This document shows positions 14,640 to 24,362 of a stretch of DNA of 64,000 nt, piece after piece; position 1 is the stretch's first letter, and each line of letters begins with the position of its first letter. A program made the position numbers and the translations under genes. This DNA is from JBGAQP01 sp044220635 (GTDB lineage: Bacteria; Pseudomonadota; Gammaproteobacteria; Burkholderiales; Usitatibacteraceae), in the NCBI GenBank assembly GCA_044220635.1, contig JBGAQP010000023.1, positions 1-64,000 of the forward strand, read 5' to 3'. A model generated the notes under the pieces. The model ran no database searches. It had not been told where the DNA came from and saw only the letters and a program-made list of their open reading frames with translations.

Positions 14640-17115
14640 GCAGCGTCTGCGCCGGGGGCGAGGCGACGGCGCGGCGCGTGCCCGCGAGCCCCGCGAGCGT
14701 CACCCCGAGGCCGCCCGCGAGCAGCCCCGCGACCGGGACCACCCAGTTGAATTCGTAGGCCACGCCCAGCACGCGCTCCGAGAGCACCATCGCGAGGCCC
14801 ACGGCGCCGCCGGCGGCCACGAGCCCCGCGAGCAGCCCGATGGCGAGGAACTCCGCCGCCTGCAGCACCGTCATCTGCGCGCGGCTCGCGCCGAGCGTGC
14901 GCATGACCGCACCCTCGAAGACGCGCTCGTCCTGGGTCGAGGTGATCGCGGCGAAGAGCACGACGAGTCCCGCGAAGATCGCGAAGAGGAACACGAACTC
15001 GACCGCGCGCGAGACCTGGTCGGAGATGCGGCTCACCTGCCCCATGATCGCCGTGAGGTCGATCACGCTCACGTTCGGGTAGCGCTCGACGAGCCTCGCG
15101 ACCACGGCCTCCTTGCCCGGGGGCAGGTGGAAGCTCGTGATCCAGCTCGCGGGGTAGTCCTGCAGGAGCGCGGGGTTGGCGATCACGAAGAAGTTCGCCT
15201 TGAAGGAATCCCACTCGACCTTGCGCAGGCTCGTCACCTTCGCGGTGAACCGCGAGCCCGCCACGTCGTAGGTGAGTGAATCGCCCGGCTTGATGCCCAG
15301 CGACTTCGCGATGCCCTCCTCCACCGAGAACTGGGGCTCGCGCTCGCCCGGCTTCCAGAAGGACCCGGCGACGACCTTGTTGTCCGGGCGGGGCCGATCG
15401 GCCCAGGAGAGGTTGAACTCGCGCTCGACGAGGCGCCTGGCCCGATCGTCCGTGTAATCGGCGGGCGAGACGCTCCGCCCGCCGATCGCCACCAGCCGCC
15501 CGCGCACCATCGGATAGAGGTCCGGCAGCGCGAGCCCCAAGGCTCCGAAGTACGACTGCACGCCGGCGAGCTGGTCGGTCTGGATGTTGATCGCGAAGCG
15601 GTTGGGCATGTCGGGCGGCATCGAGCGCTGCCACTTCGTGATGAGGTCGGTGCGCACGAGCGTGAGCAGCAGCATCGCCATGATTCCCAGGCCCAGCGCC
15701 ACGATCTGCACGAGGCTCGAGCCGGTGCGCCGGCCGAGGTTCGCGAGCCCGTAGCGCCAGGGGCCCGAGGCGGCGGCGCGCAGCCGGGCGACCGCGCGCA
15801 CGAGGCCGTAGCCGAGGGCGGCGGCCACGGCGAGCGCCACGGCGAAGCCGCCGAGCGCGATTGCACCGAGCTTGAGGTCTCCCGCCTGCCACACGATGAG
15901 CGCGCAAAGGGCCGCGAGGCCCAGGGCGAAGGCCGCGGCGGCCGCGGGCTCGGCCACCGCAATGTCGCGGCGCAGGACGCGCAGCGTCGAGACCCCGCGC
16001 AGCCGCAGCAGCGGGGGCAGCGTGAACCCGAGCAGCACGACGAACCCCGTCACCGAGCCCTGCACCGCCGGCGCCGGGCCCGGAAGCGGGAGCGACACGC
16101 TGAAGAAGCCCGTGAGCCAGCGCGCGAGGACGGCCTGGGCGCCGTAGCCCACGAGGCTGCCCGCGGCGCAGGCGGCGAGACCCAGGACCACGAACTGCCA
16201 GGCGTGGATCGCGAAGAGGTCCGCCTGGCTCGCCCCGAGGCAGCGCATGAGGGCCGCGGCATCCGTCTGGCGCTCCGAGAAGCGCCGCGCCGCGAGCGCG
16301 ACCGCCACGGAAGCGAGCACCACCGCGAGGAGCGAGGCGAGGCCGAGGAAGCGCTGCGCGCGTTCGAGCGAGCTGCGCACCTCGCTGCGGCCGTCGCGCA
16401 CGCCCTCGATGCGCTCGCCGCGCCCGAGCTTCGGCGCGACGGCCTCGCGGTAGCGCTCGACGGCCTTCGCCTCGCCCGCGACGAGGAGCCGGTAGGTCAC
16501 GCGGCTGCCCACCTGGATGAGGCCCGTGGCCGCGAGGTCCTCGGCGTGCATGAGCACGCGCGGCGCGATGCCGAAGTAGTCGAGGACGCTGTCGGGCTCG
16601 CGCGTGATGACCGCCGTGATCCTGAGCGCCACGCGGCCCACCTGCAGCGTATCGCCCACCTTCACGCCGATGCGCCCGGTGAGCGGCACGCCGACCCAGG
16701 CCGTGCCCGGCCCGGGCCCGCCCTCGACTTCCCGGTCGGGCGCGTCCGGGGCGTCGGCGATGCGCAGCCGGCCGCGCAGCGGGAAGCCCGCGCTCGCCGC
16801 CTTGATCTCGGCGAGGTTGGCCCCGCCGGGCGCGGAGACCATGCTCGGGAAGGTGCGCGTCTCGGCCACCGAGAGCGAGGCGCTTCGCGCCGCCTCCGCG
16901 AAGCCCGCGGGCACCGGGTGGTCGGCGATTACCACGAGGTCGCCGCCGAGCAGCTCGTTCGCCTGCCGGTCGAGCGCGCCGCGCACGCGGTCGGCGAAGA
17001 AGCCGACGGTGGTCACGCTCGCCACCGCGATCACGAGCGCGACGAACAGCACCCGCGCCTCGCCCGCCAGCGCGTTTCGCCGCAGCATGCGCATCGCGAG
17101 CGGGAACTGCTTCAT
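14626..17115 (-). CDS. ybbP: ABC transporter permease, YbbP/FtsX type
   Basis: The 829-residue inner-membrane protein has the MacB-type layout repeated: an N-terminal helix followed by a periplasmic domain, then two FtsX-like membrane modules (about residues 255-430 and 710-825) around a second large soluble domain. It pairs with the ATPase YbbA encoded 16 bases upstream. The trio ybbA-ybbP with divergent tesA is conserved in proteobacteria. Proposed roles are extrusion of lipophilic compounds or lipoprotein-like cargo, but the substrate is not established. The C-terminal part carries VFLFAIFAGLVVLFAAI and TLGASRAQM, typical of the family. Confidence 0.88.
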   Translation of the reverse strand: MKQFPLAMRMLRRNALAGEARVLFVALVIAVASVTTVGFFADRVRGALDRQANELLGGDLVVIADHPVPAGFAEAARSASLSVAETRTFPSMVSAPGGANLAEIKAASAGFPLRGRLRIADAPDAPDREVEGGPGPGTAWVGVPLTGRIGVKVGDTLQVGRVALRITAVITREPDSVLDYFGIAPRVLMHAEDLAATGLIQVGSRVTYRLLVAGEAKAVERYREAVAPKLGRGERIEGVRDGRSEVRSSLERAQRFLGLASLLAVVLASVAVALAARRFSERQTDAAALMRCLGASQADLFAIHAWQFVVLGLAACAAGSLVGYGAQAVLARWLTGFFSVSLPLPGPAPAVQGSVTGFVVLLGFTLPPLLRLRGVSTLRVLRRDIAVAEPAAAAAFALGLAALCALIVWQAGDLKLGAIALGGFAVALAVAAALGYGLVRAVARLRAAASGPWRYGLANLGRRTGSSLVQIVALGLGIMAMLLLTLVRTDLITKWQRSMPPDMPNRFAINIQTDQLAGVQSYFGALGLALPDLYPMVRGRLVAIGGRSVSPADYTDDRARRLVEREFNLSWADRPRPDNKVVAGSFWKPGEREPQFSVEEGIAKSLGIKPGDSLTYDVAGSRFTAKVTSLRKVEWDSFKANFFVIANPALLQDYPASWITSFHLPPGKEAVVARLVERYPNVSVIDLTAIMGQVSRISDQVSRAVEFVFLFAIFAGLVVLFAAITSTQDERVFEGAVMRTLGASRAQMTVLQAAEFLAIGLLAGLVAAGGAVGLAMVLSERVLGVAYEFNWVVPVAGLLAGGLGVTLAGLAGTRRAVASPPAQTLRALS

Positions 17116-17131
17116 CGCGGGTTCCCGGCCC

Positions 17132-17854
<723 letters not shown>

Positions 17855-17898
17855 TTCGCTTCGCCCCTTTCGCGGGGCTTCTTCCTTTCGGCTTTCCG

Positions 17899-18531
17899 GT
17901 GCATCCCGTCTCCGCCGCCCTTCGCTCCGTGGCCCTCGTGGCCGCGCTCGTCGCCGCGCCCGCCCAGGCCGCGGGCACCGTCATGGTGTTCGGCGACAGC
18001 CTCTCGGCCGCCCATGGCCTTTCCCCGACCGAGGGCTGGGTCGCCCTCCTCGGCGAGCGCCTGGCGAAGGAGGCGCCGGGATGGCGCGTCGTCAACGCGA
18101 GCGTCTCGGGAGAGACCACCTCCGGAGGGCTGCGGCGCCTGCCCGAGGACCTCAAGCGGCACCGGCCGCGCGTGGTGCTGATCGCGCTGGGCGCTAACGA
18201 CGCCTTGCGCGGCCAGCCCATCGCCGCCATGCGCGCCAACCTCGAGCAGATGATCCGCATCGCCCGGCAGGCACGGGCCGAACCCGTGCTCGCGGGCCTC
18301 ATGATTCCCCCGAATTATGGCATCGATTACGCCCGCGAGTTCCGGGAGCTCTTCCCGGCGACGGCGCGCGCCCAGAAGGTCGCGTTCGTGCCCTTCCTGC
18401 TCGACGGCGTGGCCGAGCGCCGCGAGCTCTTCCAGCCCGACCAGCTGCATCCGACGGCCGCGGCGCAGCCTCGGATCCTCGCCAACGTGTGGACGGCGCT
18501 CGCGCCCGTCCTGAGGAAACTCCCGCCGTGA
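17899..18531 (+). CDS. tesA: Periplasmic arylesterase / acyl-CoA thioesterase TesA
   Basis: TesA is an SGNH hydrolase with thioesterase, lysophospholipase and esterase activity in the periplasm. The GTG at 17899 gives 210 residues with a signal peptide (hydrophobic VALVAALVAA, cleavage after AQA). The SGNH blocks are FGDSLSAAHG (nucleophile Ser), VSGETTSGG, GANDALRG and DQLHPTAAAQ with the catalytic Asp/His. An in-frame ATG at 17845 would overlap divergent ybbA by 10 bases and spoil the signal peptide, so I reject it. The stop overlaps mnmH. Confidence 0.92.
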   Translation: MHPVSAALRSVALVAALVAAPAQAAGTVMVFGDSLSAAHGLSPTEGWVALLGERLAKEAPGWRVVNASVSGETTSGGLRRLPEDLKRHRPRVVLIALGANDALRGQPIAAMRANLEQMIRIARQARAEPVLAGLMIPPNYGIDYAREFRELFPATARAQKVAFVPFLLDGVAERRELFQPDQLHPTAAAQPRILANVWTALAPVLRKLPP

Positions 18532-19619
18532 CGGAATTGCCCTTCCACCGGGAACGGCCCGCCGACGCCGTCCGGCTGCCCCTGAGCCTTGCCGAGCTGC
18601 GGGCCTTCGACGAGCTGCTCGACGCGAGGAGTCCCGCGGAGTTCGCCGAGGACCACCTGCCGGGCGCGACGAACTGCCCGGTGCTCGACGACGCCGAGCG
18701 CGCCCTCGTCGGCACGATCTACAAGGAGGATTGCGCCTTCGCCGCCAAGCGCGCGGGCGCCCCGCTCGTCGCGCGCAACATCGCCCGCGCGATCGAGGAG
18801 CGCTTCGCCGGCCGGCCCCGGGGCTGGCGCCCGCTCGTCTACTGCTGGCGCGGCGGCGGGCGCTCGGGGGCGCTCCTGCACGTGCTGCGCCAGGTCGGCT
18901 GGAACGCGCGGCGCCTCGAGGGCGGCTACAAGGCGTTCCGGCGCCAGGTCGTCGCGGACCTCGAGGCGATGCCCGCGCGCTTCGATTTCCGGGTGATCCT
19001 GGGCGCGACGGGCTCGGGCAAGAGCCGGCTGCTCGAGGCCCTCGCCGCGGCCGGCGAGCAGGCGCTCGACCTCGAGGGGCTCGCGGCGCACCGCGGCTCG
19101 GTGCTGGGGGAGCTTCCCGGCGCGCCCCAGCCGACGCAGAAGTCCTTCGAGACCGCGATCTGGGAAGCGCTTTCGGGATTCGACGCGCGCCGCCCGGTGT
19201 TCGTCGAGTCGGAAAGCCGCAAGGTCGGCAACCTGCGCGTGCCCGACGCCCTCATCCACCGCATGCGCGAGGCCCGGTGCCTGCGGCTGGAGATGGCCGC
19301 GCCCGACCGCGTGGCGCTCCTCGTCGAGGAGTACGCGCACCTCATTGCGCAGCCGCAGGTGCTGGTGGAGAAGCTCGAGTGCCTGAGGCCGCTGCACGGC
19401 GCGGAGCGCATCGGGACCTGGAAAGGGTTCGTCGCGCGCGGCGACTGGGCCGGGCTGGTGCTCGACCTCCTCGAGCACCACTACGACCCCGCCTACCGCC
19501 GCTCGCTCGCGCGCAACTACCGCGGGGCGGAAGCCGCGGCCGAAGTCGCGGTATCCGGGATTTCGCGCGAAGGCTTCCTCGCGCTCGCGCGCCGCCTCGC
19601 CGCCGGCTCGCGCGCCTGA
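18528..19619 (+). CDS. mnmH: tRNA 2-selenouridine synthase
   Basis: MnmH (SelU, YbbB) replaces sulfur by selenium in 2-thiouridine at the wobble position of tRNA Lys, Glu and Gln, through a geranylated intermediate, using selenophosphate. The 363-residue protein has an N-terminal rhodanese domain with the active Cys in YCWRGGGRSG and a C-terminal P-loop domain opened by GATGSGKS near residue 155. It also shows SFETAIWEAL and FVESESRKVG, typical of the family. GTG 18528 overlaps the tesA stop in a GTGA, implying coupled translation. In E. coli, selU also lies near ybbA-ybbP-tesA. No selD is in this window. Confidence 0.93.
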   Translation: MTELPFHRERPADAVRLPLSLAELRAFDELLDARSPAEFAEDHLPGATNCPVLDDAERALVGTIYKEDCAFAAKRAGAPLVARNIARAIEERFAGRPRGWRPLVYCWRGGGRSGALLHVLRQVGWNARRLEGGYKAFRRQVVADLEAMPARFDFRVILGATGSGKSRLLEALAAAGEQALDLEGLAAHRGSVLGELPGAPQPTQKSFETAIWEALSGFDARRPVFVESESRKVGNLRVPDALIHRMREARCLRLEMAAPDRVALLVEEYAHLIAQPQVLVEKLECLRPLHGAERIGTWKGFVARGDWAGLVLDLLEHHYDPAYRRSLARNYRGAEAAAEVAVSGISREGFLALARRLAAGSRA

Positions 19620-19626
19620 GGCCGGC

Positions 19627-20193
19627 TCAGCCCGCCTTGCCGGGCTTCAGGAAGGTCACGACCTGCATGTTCGGGGCGTTGCGGGTGCCGCACCCTTCGC
19701 CTCCCGCGAGCGTCTCGGCCTCGTGCAGGAGGTTGATCACGTCGACGTAGTCGCGGTCCTTCACCATCATGAGCGCCGTGCGCCCGCCGTCGTTCCTGGC
19801 CGTGGGATCGGCGCCCGCCTTGAGCAGGACCTCGACCACCCCGGCCTCGCCGTTGCCCGCGGCATACATCAGCGGCCGGACCCCGTAGCCGATCCGCGCC
19901 TCCCGGTCGGCGCCGGCTTCCAGGAGCGCCTCGACCACCTCCGGCCAGCCCCGGTCCTCGTCGGCGTTGTAGCAGCCGTGGAAGAGGGCGGTGAACCCGC
20001 GCCGGTCGGCGGCGTTCACCTCCGCGCCGGCGGCGAGGAGCGCCGAGACCACCTCGCGGCGGCCGAGCCCCGCGGCCACCATGAGCGGGGTGACGCCCTC
20101 CTCGTCGGCGGCTTGCAGGGCCTCGCCGGCCGCCAGGCGCCGGACGGCCGCGGCATCGCCGGCGCGGACCGCCTCGAGCAGCGCATTCGACAT
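19627..20193 (-). CDS. Ankyrin-repeat protein of unknown role
   Basis: The 188-residue protein consists of about four to five ankyrin repeats, with recognisable units GVTPLMVAAGLGRREVVSALL, GFTALFHGC, VRPLMYAAGNGE and GRTALMMVKDRD. It has no signal peptide or membrane helix and probably acts as a cytoplasmic protein-binding module. I chose ATG 20193, with a G-rich Shine-Dalgarno-like stretch about 9 bases upstream; an in-frame GTG at 20226 adds 11 residues. It is convergent with mnmH and divergent from the kinase gene. No partner is evident. Confidence 0.75.
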   Translation of the reverse strand: MSNALLEAVRAGDAAAVRRLAAGEALQAADEEGVTPLMVAAGLGRREVVSALLAAGAEVNAADRRGFTALFHGCYNADEDRGWPEVVEALLEAGADREARIGYGVRPLMYAAGNGEAGVVEVLLKAGADPTARNDGGRTALMMVKDRDYVDVINLLHEAETLAGGEGCGTRNAPNMQVVTFLKPGKAG

Positions 20194-20317
20194 GTCCCGA
20201 CCCCCGGATTCGAGCTGTTGACGCACCCATTATCCCGGCCCTTGCGGCGCCCGGCAACGAAGGGGAGCGCCGTTGTGACGCATTGCATCGCCGAGGGTGC
20301 CGGGATCGGTTAAACTC

Positions 20318-21658
20318 GTGCGGAAAAATCGGGCCGCCCCCCGCACCCGTCCAGCGCCCCTCCAACCCGTGTCCGAACGCCCGCTGAAGATCGGCAAGTA
20401 CAACATCCTCTCCGAGGTCGGGCAGGGCGCCTCGGCGGTCGTCTACCTCGCCGAGGACCCGTTCAACGACCGCAAGGTCGCGGTGAAGCTCGCCAAGAGC
20501 GACGAGGACATGGGCGAGGAGGAATCGAAGCGCTTCGAGAAGCTCTTCCTGAACGAGGCCTCGCTCGCCGGCAAGCTCAACCACCCGAACATCGTCGGCG
20601 TCTACGACGCGGTGGTCGACGGCGACCAGCGCTACATCGTGATGGAGTACGTCACGGGCGGCTCGCTCAAGAAGTTCTGCACCGAGACGAACCTGCTGCC
20701 CGTGCGCCAGGCGGTGCTCGTGATCTTCAAGCTCTGCCGCGCGCTCGACTACGCCTTCCAGAACGGCGTCATCCACCGCGACATCAAGCCCGCGAACATC
20801 CTGCTGTCGGACCGCGACGAGATCAAGATCAGCGACTTCGGCACCGCCAAGATCTCGCACGCGACCCACACGCAGATCGACGGCTTCCTCGGCTCGCCCG
20901 CCTACATGTCGCCCGAGCAGATCAACGAGGAGGCGCCGGGCGTGCAGTCCGACATCTACTCGCTCGGCGTGGTGATGTACGAGCTGCTCACCGGCAAGCT
21001 CCCGTTCCGCGCCGAGAACTCGGTGGCGATGATCAACAAGATCCTCAACGAGGAGCCGGTGCCGATCGAGCAGCTGCGGCCCGACCTCCCCGAGAAGCTC
21101 GTCGAGATCGTCCGCAAGGCGATGCACAAGGACCCGAAGGTGCGCTACGCCTCCTGGTTCGACATGGCGAGCGACCTCGCCAACACCTTCCCGCAGCTCG
21201 AGCGCTACTCCCACGAGATCTCCTCGACGGAGAAGTTCAACAAGCTCCGGTCGCTGCCCTTCTTCCGCGAGTTCCGCGACGCCGAGCTCTGGGAGGTGCT
21301 GCGCGGGGCGGTGTGGGAGACCCACGGGCGAGACGAGAACCTGCTGCTCGAGGGCGAGGTCGGCCAGGCCTTCTTCATCATCGTCGGCGGACAGGTCAAG
21401 GTCGTGAAGGACGGCAAGCTCCTCAACGTCCTCAAGGAGGGCGACTGCTTCGGCGAGATGGCCTACCTGTCGGGAGACCGCGCGCGGCGCTCGGCCTCGA
21501 TCATCTCGGTGTCCGAGGTGCAGCTGCTCAAGATCCAGGCGACCCACCTCGAGTCGCTCTCCGAGGGCTGCCAGCTGCGCTTCAACCGCGAGTTCCTGAG
21601 GACGCTCATCGAGCGCCTCACCTGGACCTCCTCGGTGCTCGCCCAGTTCCGGCGCTGA
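20318..21658 (+). CDS. Hanks-type Ser/Thr protein kinase fused to a cyclic-nucleotide-binding domain
   Basis: The N-terminal kinase domain (about residues 25-290) is complete: glycine loop GQGASAVVY, ATP Lys in VAVKLAK, HRDIKPAN with the catalytic Asp, SDFGTAK and SPAYMSPEQ. A cyclic-nucleotide-binding domain follows (about 310-440) with the phosphate cassette FGEMAYLSGDRARRSAS. This suggests a soluble kinase gated by cAMP or a similar ligand. No membrane helix or PASTA domain is present. The start is uncertain: GTG 20318 has a weak GGATCGG upstream, GTG 20297 or 20369 are alternatives, and the kinase domain starts after all three. It is convergent with ispF. Substrates unknown. Confidence 0.88.
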   Translation: MRKNRAAPRTRPAPLQPVSERPLKIGKYNILSEVGQGASAVVYLAEDPFNDRKVAVKLAKSDEDMGEEESKRFEKLFLNEASLAGKLNHPNIVGVYDAVVDGDQRYIVMEYVTGGSLKKFCTETNLLPVRQAVLVIFKLCRALDYAFQNGVIHRDIKPANILLSDRDEIKISDFGTAKISHATHTQIDGFLGSPAYMSPEQINEEAPGVQSDIYSLGVVMYELLTGKLPFRAENSVAMINKILNEEPVPIEQLRPDLPEKLVEIVRKAMHKDPKVRYASWFDMASDLANTFPQLERYSHEISSTEKFNKLRSLPFFREFRDAELWEVLRGAVWETHGRDENLLLEGEVGQAFFIIVGGQVKVVKDGKLLNVLKEGDCFGEMAYLSGDRARRSASIISVSEVQLLKIQATHLESLSEGCQLRFNREFLRTLIERLTWTSSVLAQFRR

Positions 21659-21666
21659 CCGGCGTC

Positions 21667-22134
21667 CTACTCCAGGAGGCAGACGGCCTGCGCGGCGATG
21701 CCCTCGCCGCGCCCGGCGAAGCCCAGGCCCTCGGTGGTCGTCGCCTTCACGTTCACGCGCTCGTCCGGGATGCCGAGGTCGGAGGCGATGTTGAGGACCA
21801 TGGCGGGGATGTGCGGCGCCATGCGCGGCGCCTCGGCGATGATGGTGGCGTCCACGTTCGCGACGGCGTGGCCGCGCGCGCGCAGCAGCCCCGCCACGTG
21901 GCGCAGCAGCTCGCGGCTGTCGATGCCCTGGTAGCGCGGGTCGCTGTCGGGGAAGTGCCGGCCGATGTCGCCCAGGGCGGCCGCCCCCAGCATCGCGTCG
22001 CAGATGGCGTGCAGCAGCACGTCCGCGTCGGAGTGCCCGAGCAGGCCCCTGTCGTGCGCGATCTCGACGCCGCCGAGGACGAGCCGGCGCCCCGCGACGA
22101 GGCGGTGGACGTCGAAGCCCTGGCCGACGCGCAC
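21667..22134 (-). CDS. ispF: 2-C-methyl-D-erythritol 2,4-cyclodiphosphate synthase
   Basis: IspF cyclises CDP-methylerythritol 2-phosphate in the non-mevalonate isoprenoid pathway. The 155-residue product shows GQGFDVHRL with metal-binding Asp/His, LLGHSDADVLLHA, IGRHFPDSD, and the C-terminal VNVKATTTEGLGFAGRGEGIA. GTG 22134 follows the ispD stop by 2 bases, so the two are translated as a unit. Convergent with the kinase gene. Confidence 0.95.
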   Translation of the reverse strand: MRVGQGFDVHRLVAGRRLVLGGVEIAHDRGLLGHSDADVLLHAICDAMLGAAALGDIGRHFPDSDPRYQGIDSRELLRHVAGLLRARGHAVANVDATIIAEAPRMAPHIPAMVLNIASDLGIPDERVNVKATTTEGLGFAGRGEGIAAQAVCLLE

Positions 22135-22136
22135 GC

Positions 22137-22859
22137 TCAGCTCCCCACGGCGCGCAGCTCCGCGCCTTCGCGCGCGGCCCCGCCCCGGTGCAGGAGGATC
22201 GCCTCGGCGAGGGCGAGGTCCCCGGCGAAGGTGACCTTGAGGTTCGCGTCCTCGCCGCGCACGAGGCGCGGCGCGTGGCCCAGGGCCTCGATCGCCTGGG
22301 ATTCGTCGGTGGCCTGCGGCGAGAGCGCGAGCGCGCGCCGCAGCAGGGCGTATCGGAACATCTGCGGCGTCTGCGCGCGCCACAGGCCCTCGCGCGGCAC
22401 GGTGGCCTCCACGCGCGAGCGCGGACCCGCGCGCTTCAGCGTGTCCGCGACGGGCAGGGCGAGGAGCCCGCCGACCGGGTCGTCGCCGACCTCGTCGAGG
22501 AAGCGTTCGACGAGCGCGCGCTCCAGGCAGGGGCGCGCCGCGTCGTGCACGAGGATCCAGTCGTCGTCCGCGGCGCGGCCCGCGAGCCGTTCGAGCGCGT
22601 TGAGCACGCTCTCGCCGCGAAGCCGCCCGCCCGCGTGCATCGCCTCCACCCGCCCCGTCCCGCGGGCGAGCTCGGCCCAGTGGCGGTCCTGCGGCGCGAG
22701 GATCGCGATGACCGCGTCGATGCGCCCGACGGCGGCGAGCGTCCCGAGCGCGTGCAGGAGCATCGGCTTGCCGGCGAGGGGCAGGTACTGCTTGGGGAGC
22801 GATTCCCCGATGCGCGTGCCCTGCCCCGCGGCGGGGACGAGGGCGAGGATTTTCGGCAT
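22137..22859 (-). CDS. ispD: 2-C-methyl-D-erythritol 4-phosphate cytidylyltransferase
   Basis: IspD joins CTP and methylerythritol 4-phosphate, the step two reactions before IspF. The 240-residue protein carries the nucleotidyltransferase loop PAAGQGTRIGESLPKQY at the N-terminus, then VHDAARPC and PVADTLK, then TPQMFRY, and TDESQA. It forms an ispD-ispF pair. A 93-base divergent gap separates it from mltF. Confidence 0.95.
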   Translation of the reverse strand: MPKILALVPAAGQGTRIGESLPKQYLPLAGKPMLLHALGTLAAVGRIDAVIAILAPQDRHWAELARGTGRVEAMHAGGRLRGESVLNALERLAGRAADDDWILVHDAARPCLERALVERFLDEVGDDPVGGLLALPVADTLKRAGPRSRVEATVPREGLWRAQTPQMFRYALLRRALALSPQATDESQAIEALGHAPRLVRGEDANLKVTFAGDLALAEAILLHRGGAAREGAELRAVGS

Positions 22860-22952
22860 GTCGTGGCGCTTTCCGGAGCGCCATTATCGCCCAATTCCGC
22901 GCGGCGTCCGCCCGGGTTGAAACCGGCGGCCCGAACCGCCACACTGGCGCGC

Positions 22953-24362
22953 ATGACGGCGCGGCGATTCCTCGCGTTCCTCGCTTGTCTCGTCGCGGGC
23001 TGCGAGTGGTTCGCGGCGAAGCCCCTCGCGCCCGTGGCCGAGAGCGGCGAGCTCGTGGTGCTCACGGTCAACGGGCCGGCGACGTACCACGAGGACGCCG
23101 AGGGCCACCCCACGGGCTTCGAGTTCGACCTCGCCACGCTCTTCGCGAAGGAGCTGGGCGTTCCCGCGCGCTTCGTGCTCGCCGACGACCCGCGCAAGAT
23201 CGAGCCCACGCTTCGCCGCGGCCAGGCACACCTCGCCGCGGCCGCGCTCACGCGCGGCTTCGACTTCCCCGGCGGCGTGGCCTGGGGGCCGACCTACTTC
23301 CGCTCCCGCCTGCAGGTGGTCTGGCGCTCGGCGGAGCCCAGGCCCGCGACCTTCGCCGACATCGCGGGCCGGCGCGTCGGCGTGATCGAGGAATCGATCG
23401 CCGACCACGTGCTCACGCAGCCGCCGGTGCTCTCCACCCCGATCGAGCGCCTGCCCTCCGACGCCGCGACGGCGGACCTCCTCGCGCAGGTCACCGACGG
23501 CCGCCTCGACTTCGCGCTCGTGGAATCGACGCGCTTCACGCTCAACCGCAAGTTCTTCCCGCAGCTCGACGTCGCCTTCAGCCTCGGGCGGGAGTTCGAC
23601 TACGCCTGGCTCATCTCCCCCGTGGACCGCGCGCGGCTCGCGAAGGCCGCGCGCGCGTTCTTCGAGCGCATCGAGAAGGACGGAACGCTCAAGCGCCTGG
23701 CCGACCGCTACTACGCCCACGCGGCGCGCATCTCGGCGATCGACGCGGGCACGCTCCTCGAGCGCATCGAGAGCCACCTGCCGGGGCTGCGGCCCCATTT
23801 CGAGGAGGCCGAGCGGCAAGTCGGCGTCGACTGGCGCCTCATCGCCGCCGTCGGCTACCAGGAATCGCACTGGGACGCGCTCGCCACCTCGCCTACGGGC
23901 GTGCGCGGCCTCATGATGCTCACGGAGGAGACCGCCGAGCGGCTCAAGGTGCGCGACCGGCTCGACGCGCGCGAGAGCATCCTCGGGGGCGCGCGCTACT
24001 TCGCGATGCTCGCCGCGCAGCTGCCCGCGCGCATCCCGGAGCCCGACCGGACCTTCCTCGCGCTCGCCGCCTACAACCTGGGCCTGGGCCACCTCGAGGA
24101 CGCGCGCATCCTCGCGCAGCGAAGCGGCCTGAGTCCCGACCGCTGGCAGGACGTGAAGCAGGTGCTGGGGCGGCTCGCCGATCCCGCGGCCTACACGACG
24201 CTCAAGCACGGCTTCGCCCGGGGCCACGAGGCGCTGCAGTTCGTGGACAACGTGCGCAACTACCACGACATCCTCGCGCGCCGGGCGCCGCGCGAGGCGC
24301 CGCTCGCGCCCCGGGCCGCCGCCGCTCAGAGCTCCTCGAACGCCTCCGTCTCGCCGAGGTGA
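22953..24362 (+). CDS. mltF: Membrane-bound lytic murein transglycosylase F
   Basis: MltF cleaves the glycan strand of peptidoglycan with formation of anhydro ends and is regulated by its solute-binding-like domain. The 469-residue lipoprotein has a signal peptide with lipobox LVAGC, a substrate-binding-protein type 3 domain (about residues 35-265) and a C-terminal lysozyme-like SLT domain with the catalytic Glu in GYQESHWDALATSPTGVRG, then AAYNLGLGHLEDAR. ATG 22953 gives a clean lipoprotein signal. Its 3' end overlaps the convergent phosphatase gene by 37 bases. Confidence 0.93.
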   Translation: MTARRFLAFLACLVAGCEWFAAKPLAPVAESGELVVLTVNGPATYHEDAEGHPTGFEFDLATLFAKELGVPARFVLADDPRKIEPTLRRGQAHLAAAALTRGFDFPGGVAWGPTYFRSRLQVVWRSAEPRPATFADIAGRRVGVIEESIADHVLTQPPVLSTPIERLPSDAATADLLAQVTDGRLDFALVESTRFTLNRKFFPQLDVAFSLGREFDYAWLISPVDRARLAKAARAFFERIEKDGTLKRLADRYYAHAARISAIDAGTLLERIESHLPGLRPHFEEAERQVGVDWRLIAAVGYQESHWDALATSPTGVRGLMMLTEETAERLKVRDRLDARESILGGARYFAMLAAQLPARIPEPDRTFLALAAYNLGLGHLEDARILAQRSGLSPDRWQDVKQVLGRLADPAAYTTLKHGFARGHEALQFVDNVRNYHDILARRAPREAPLAPRAAAAQSSSNASVSPR

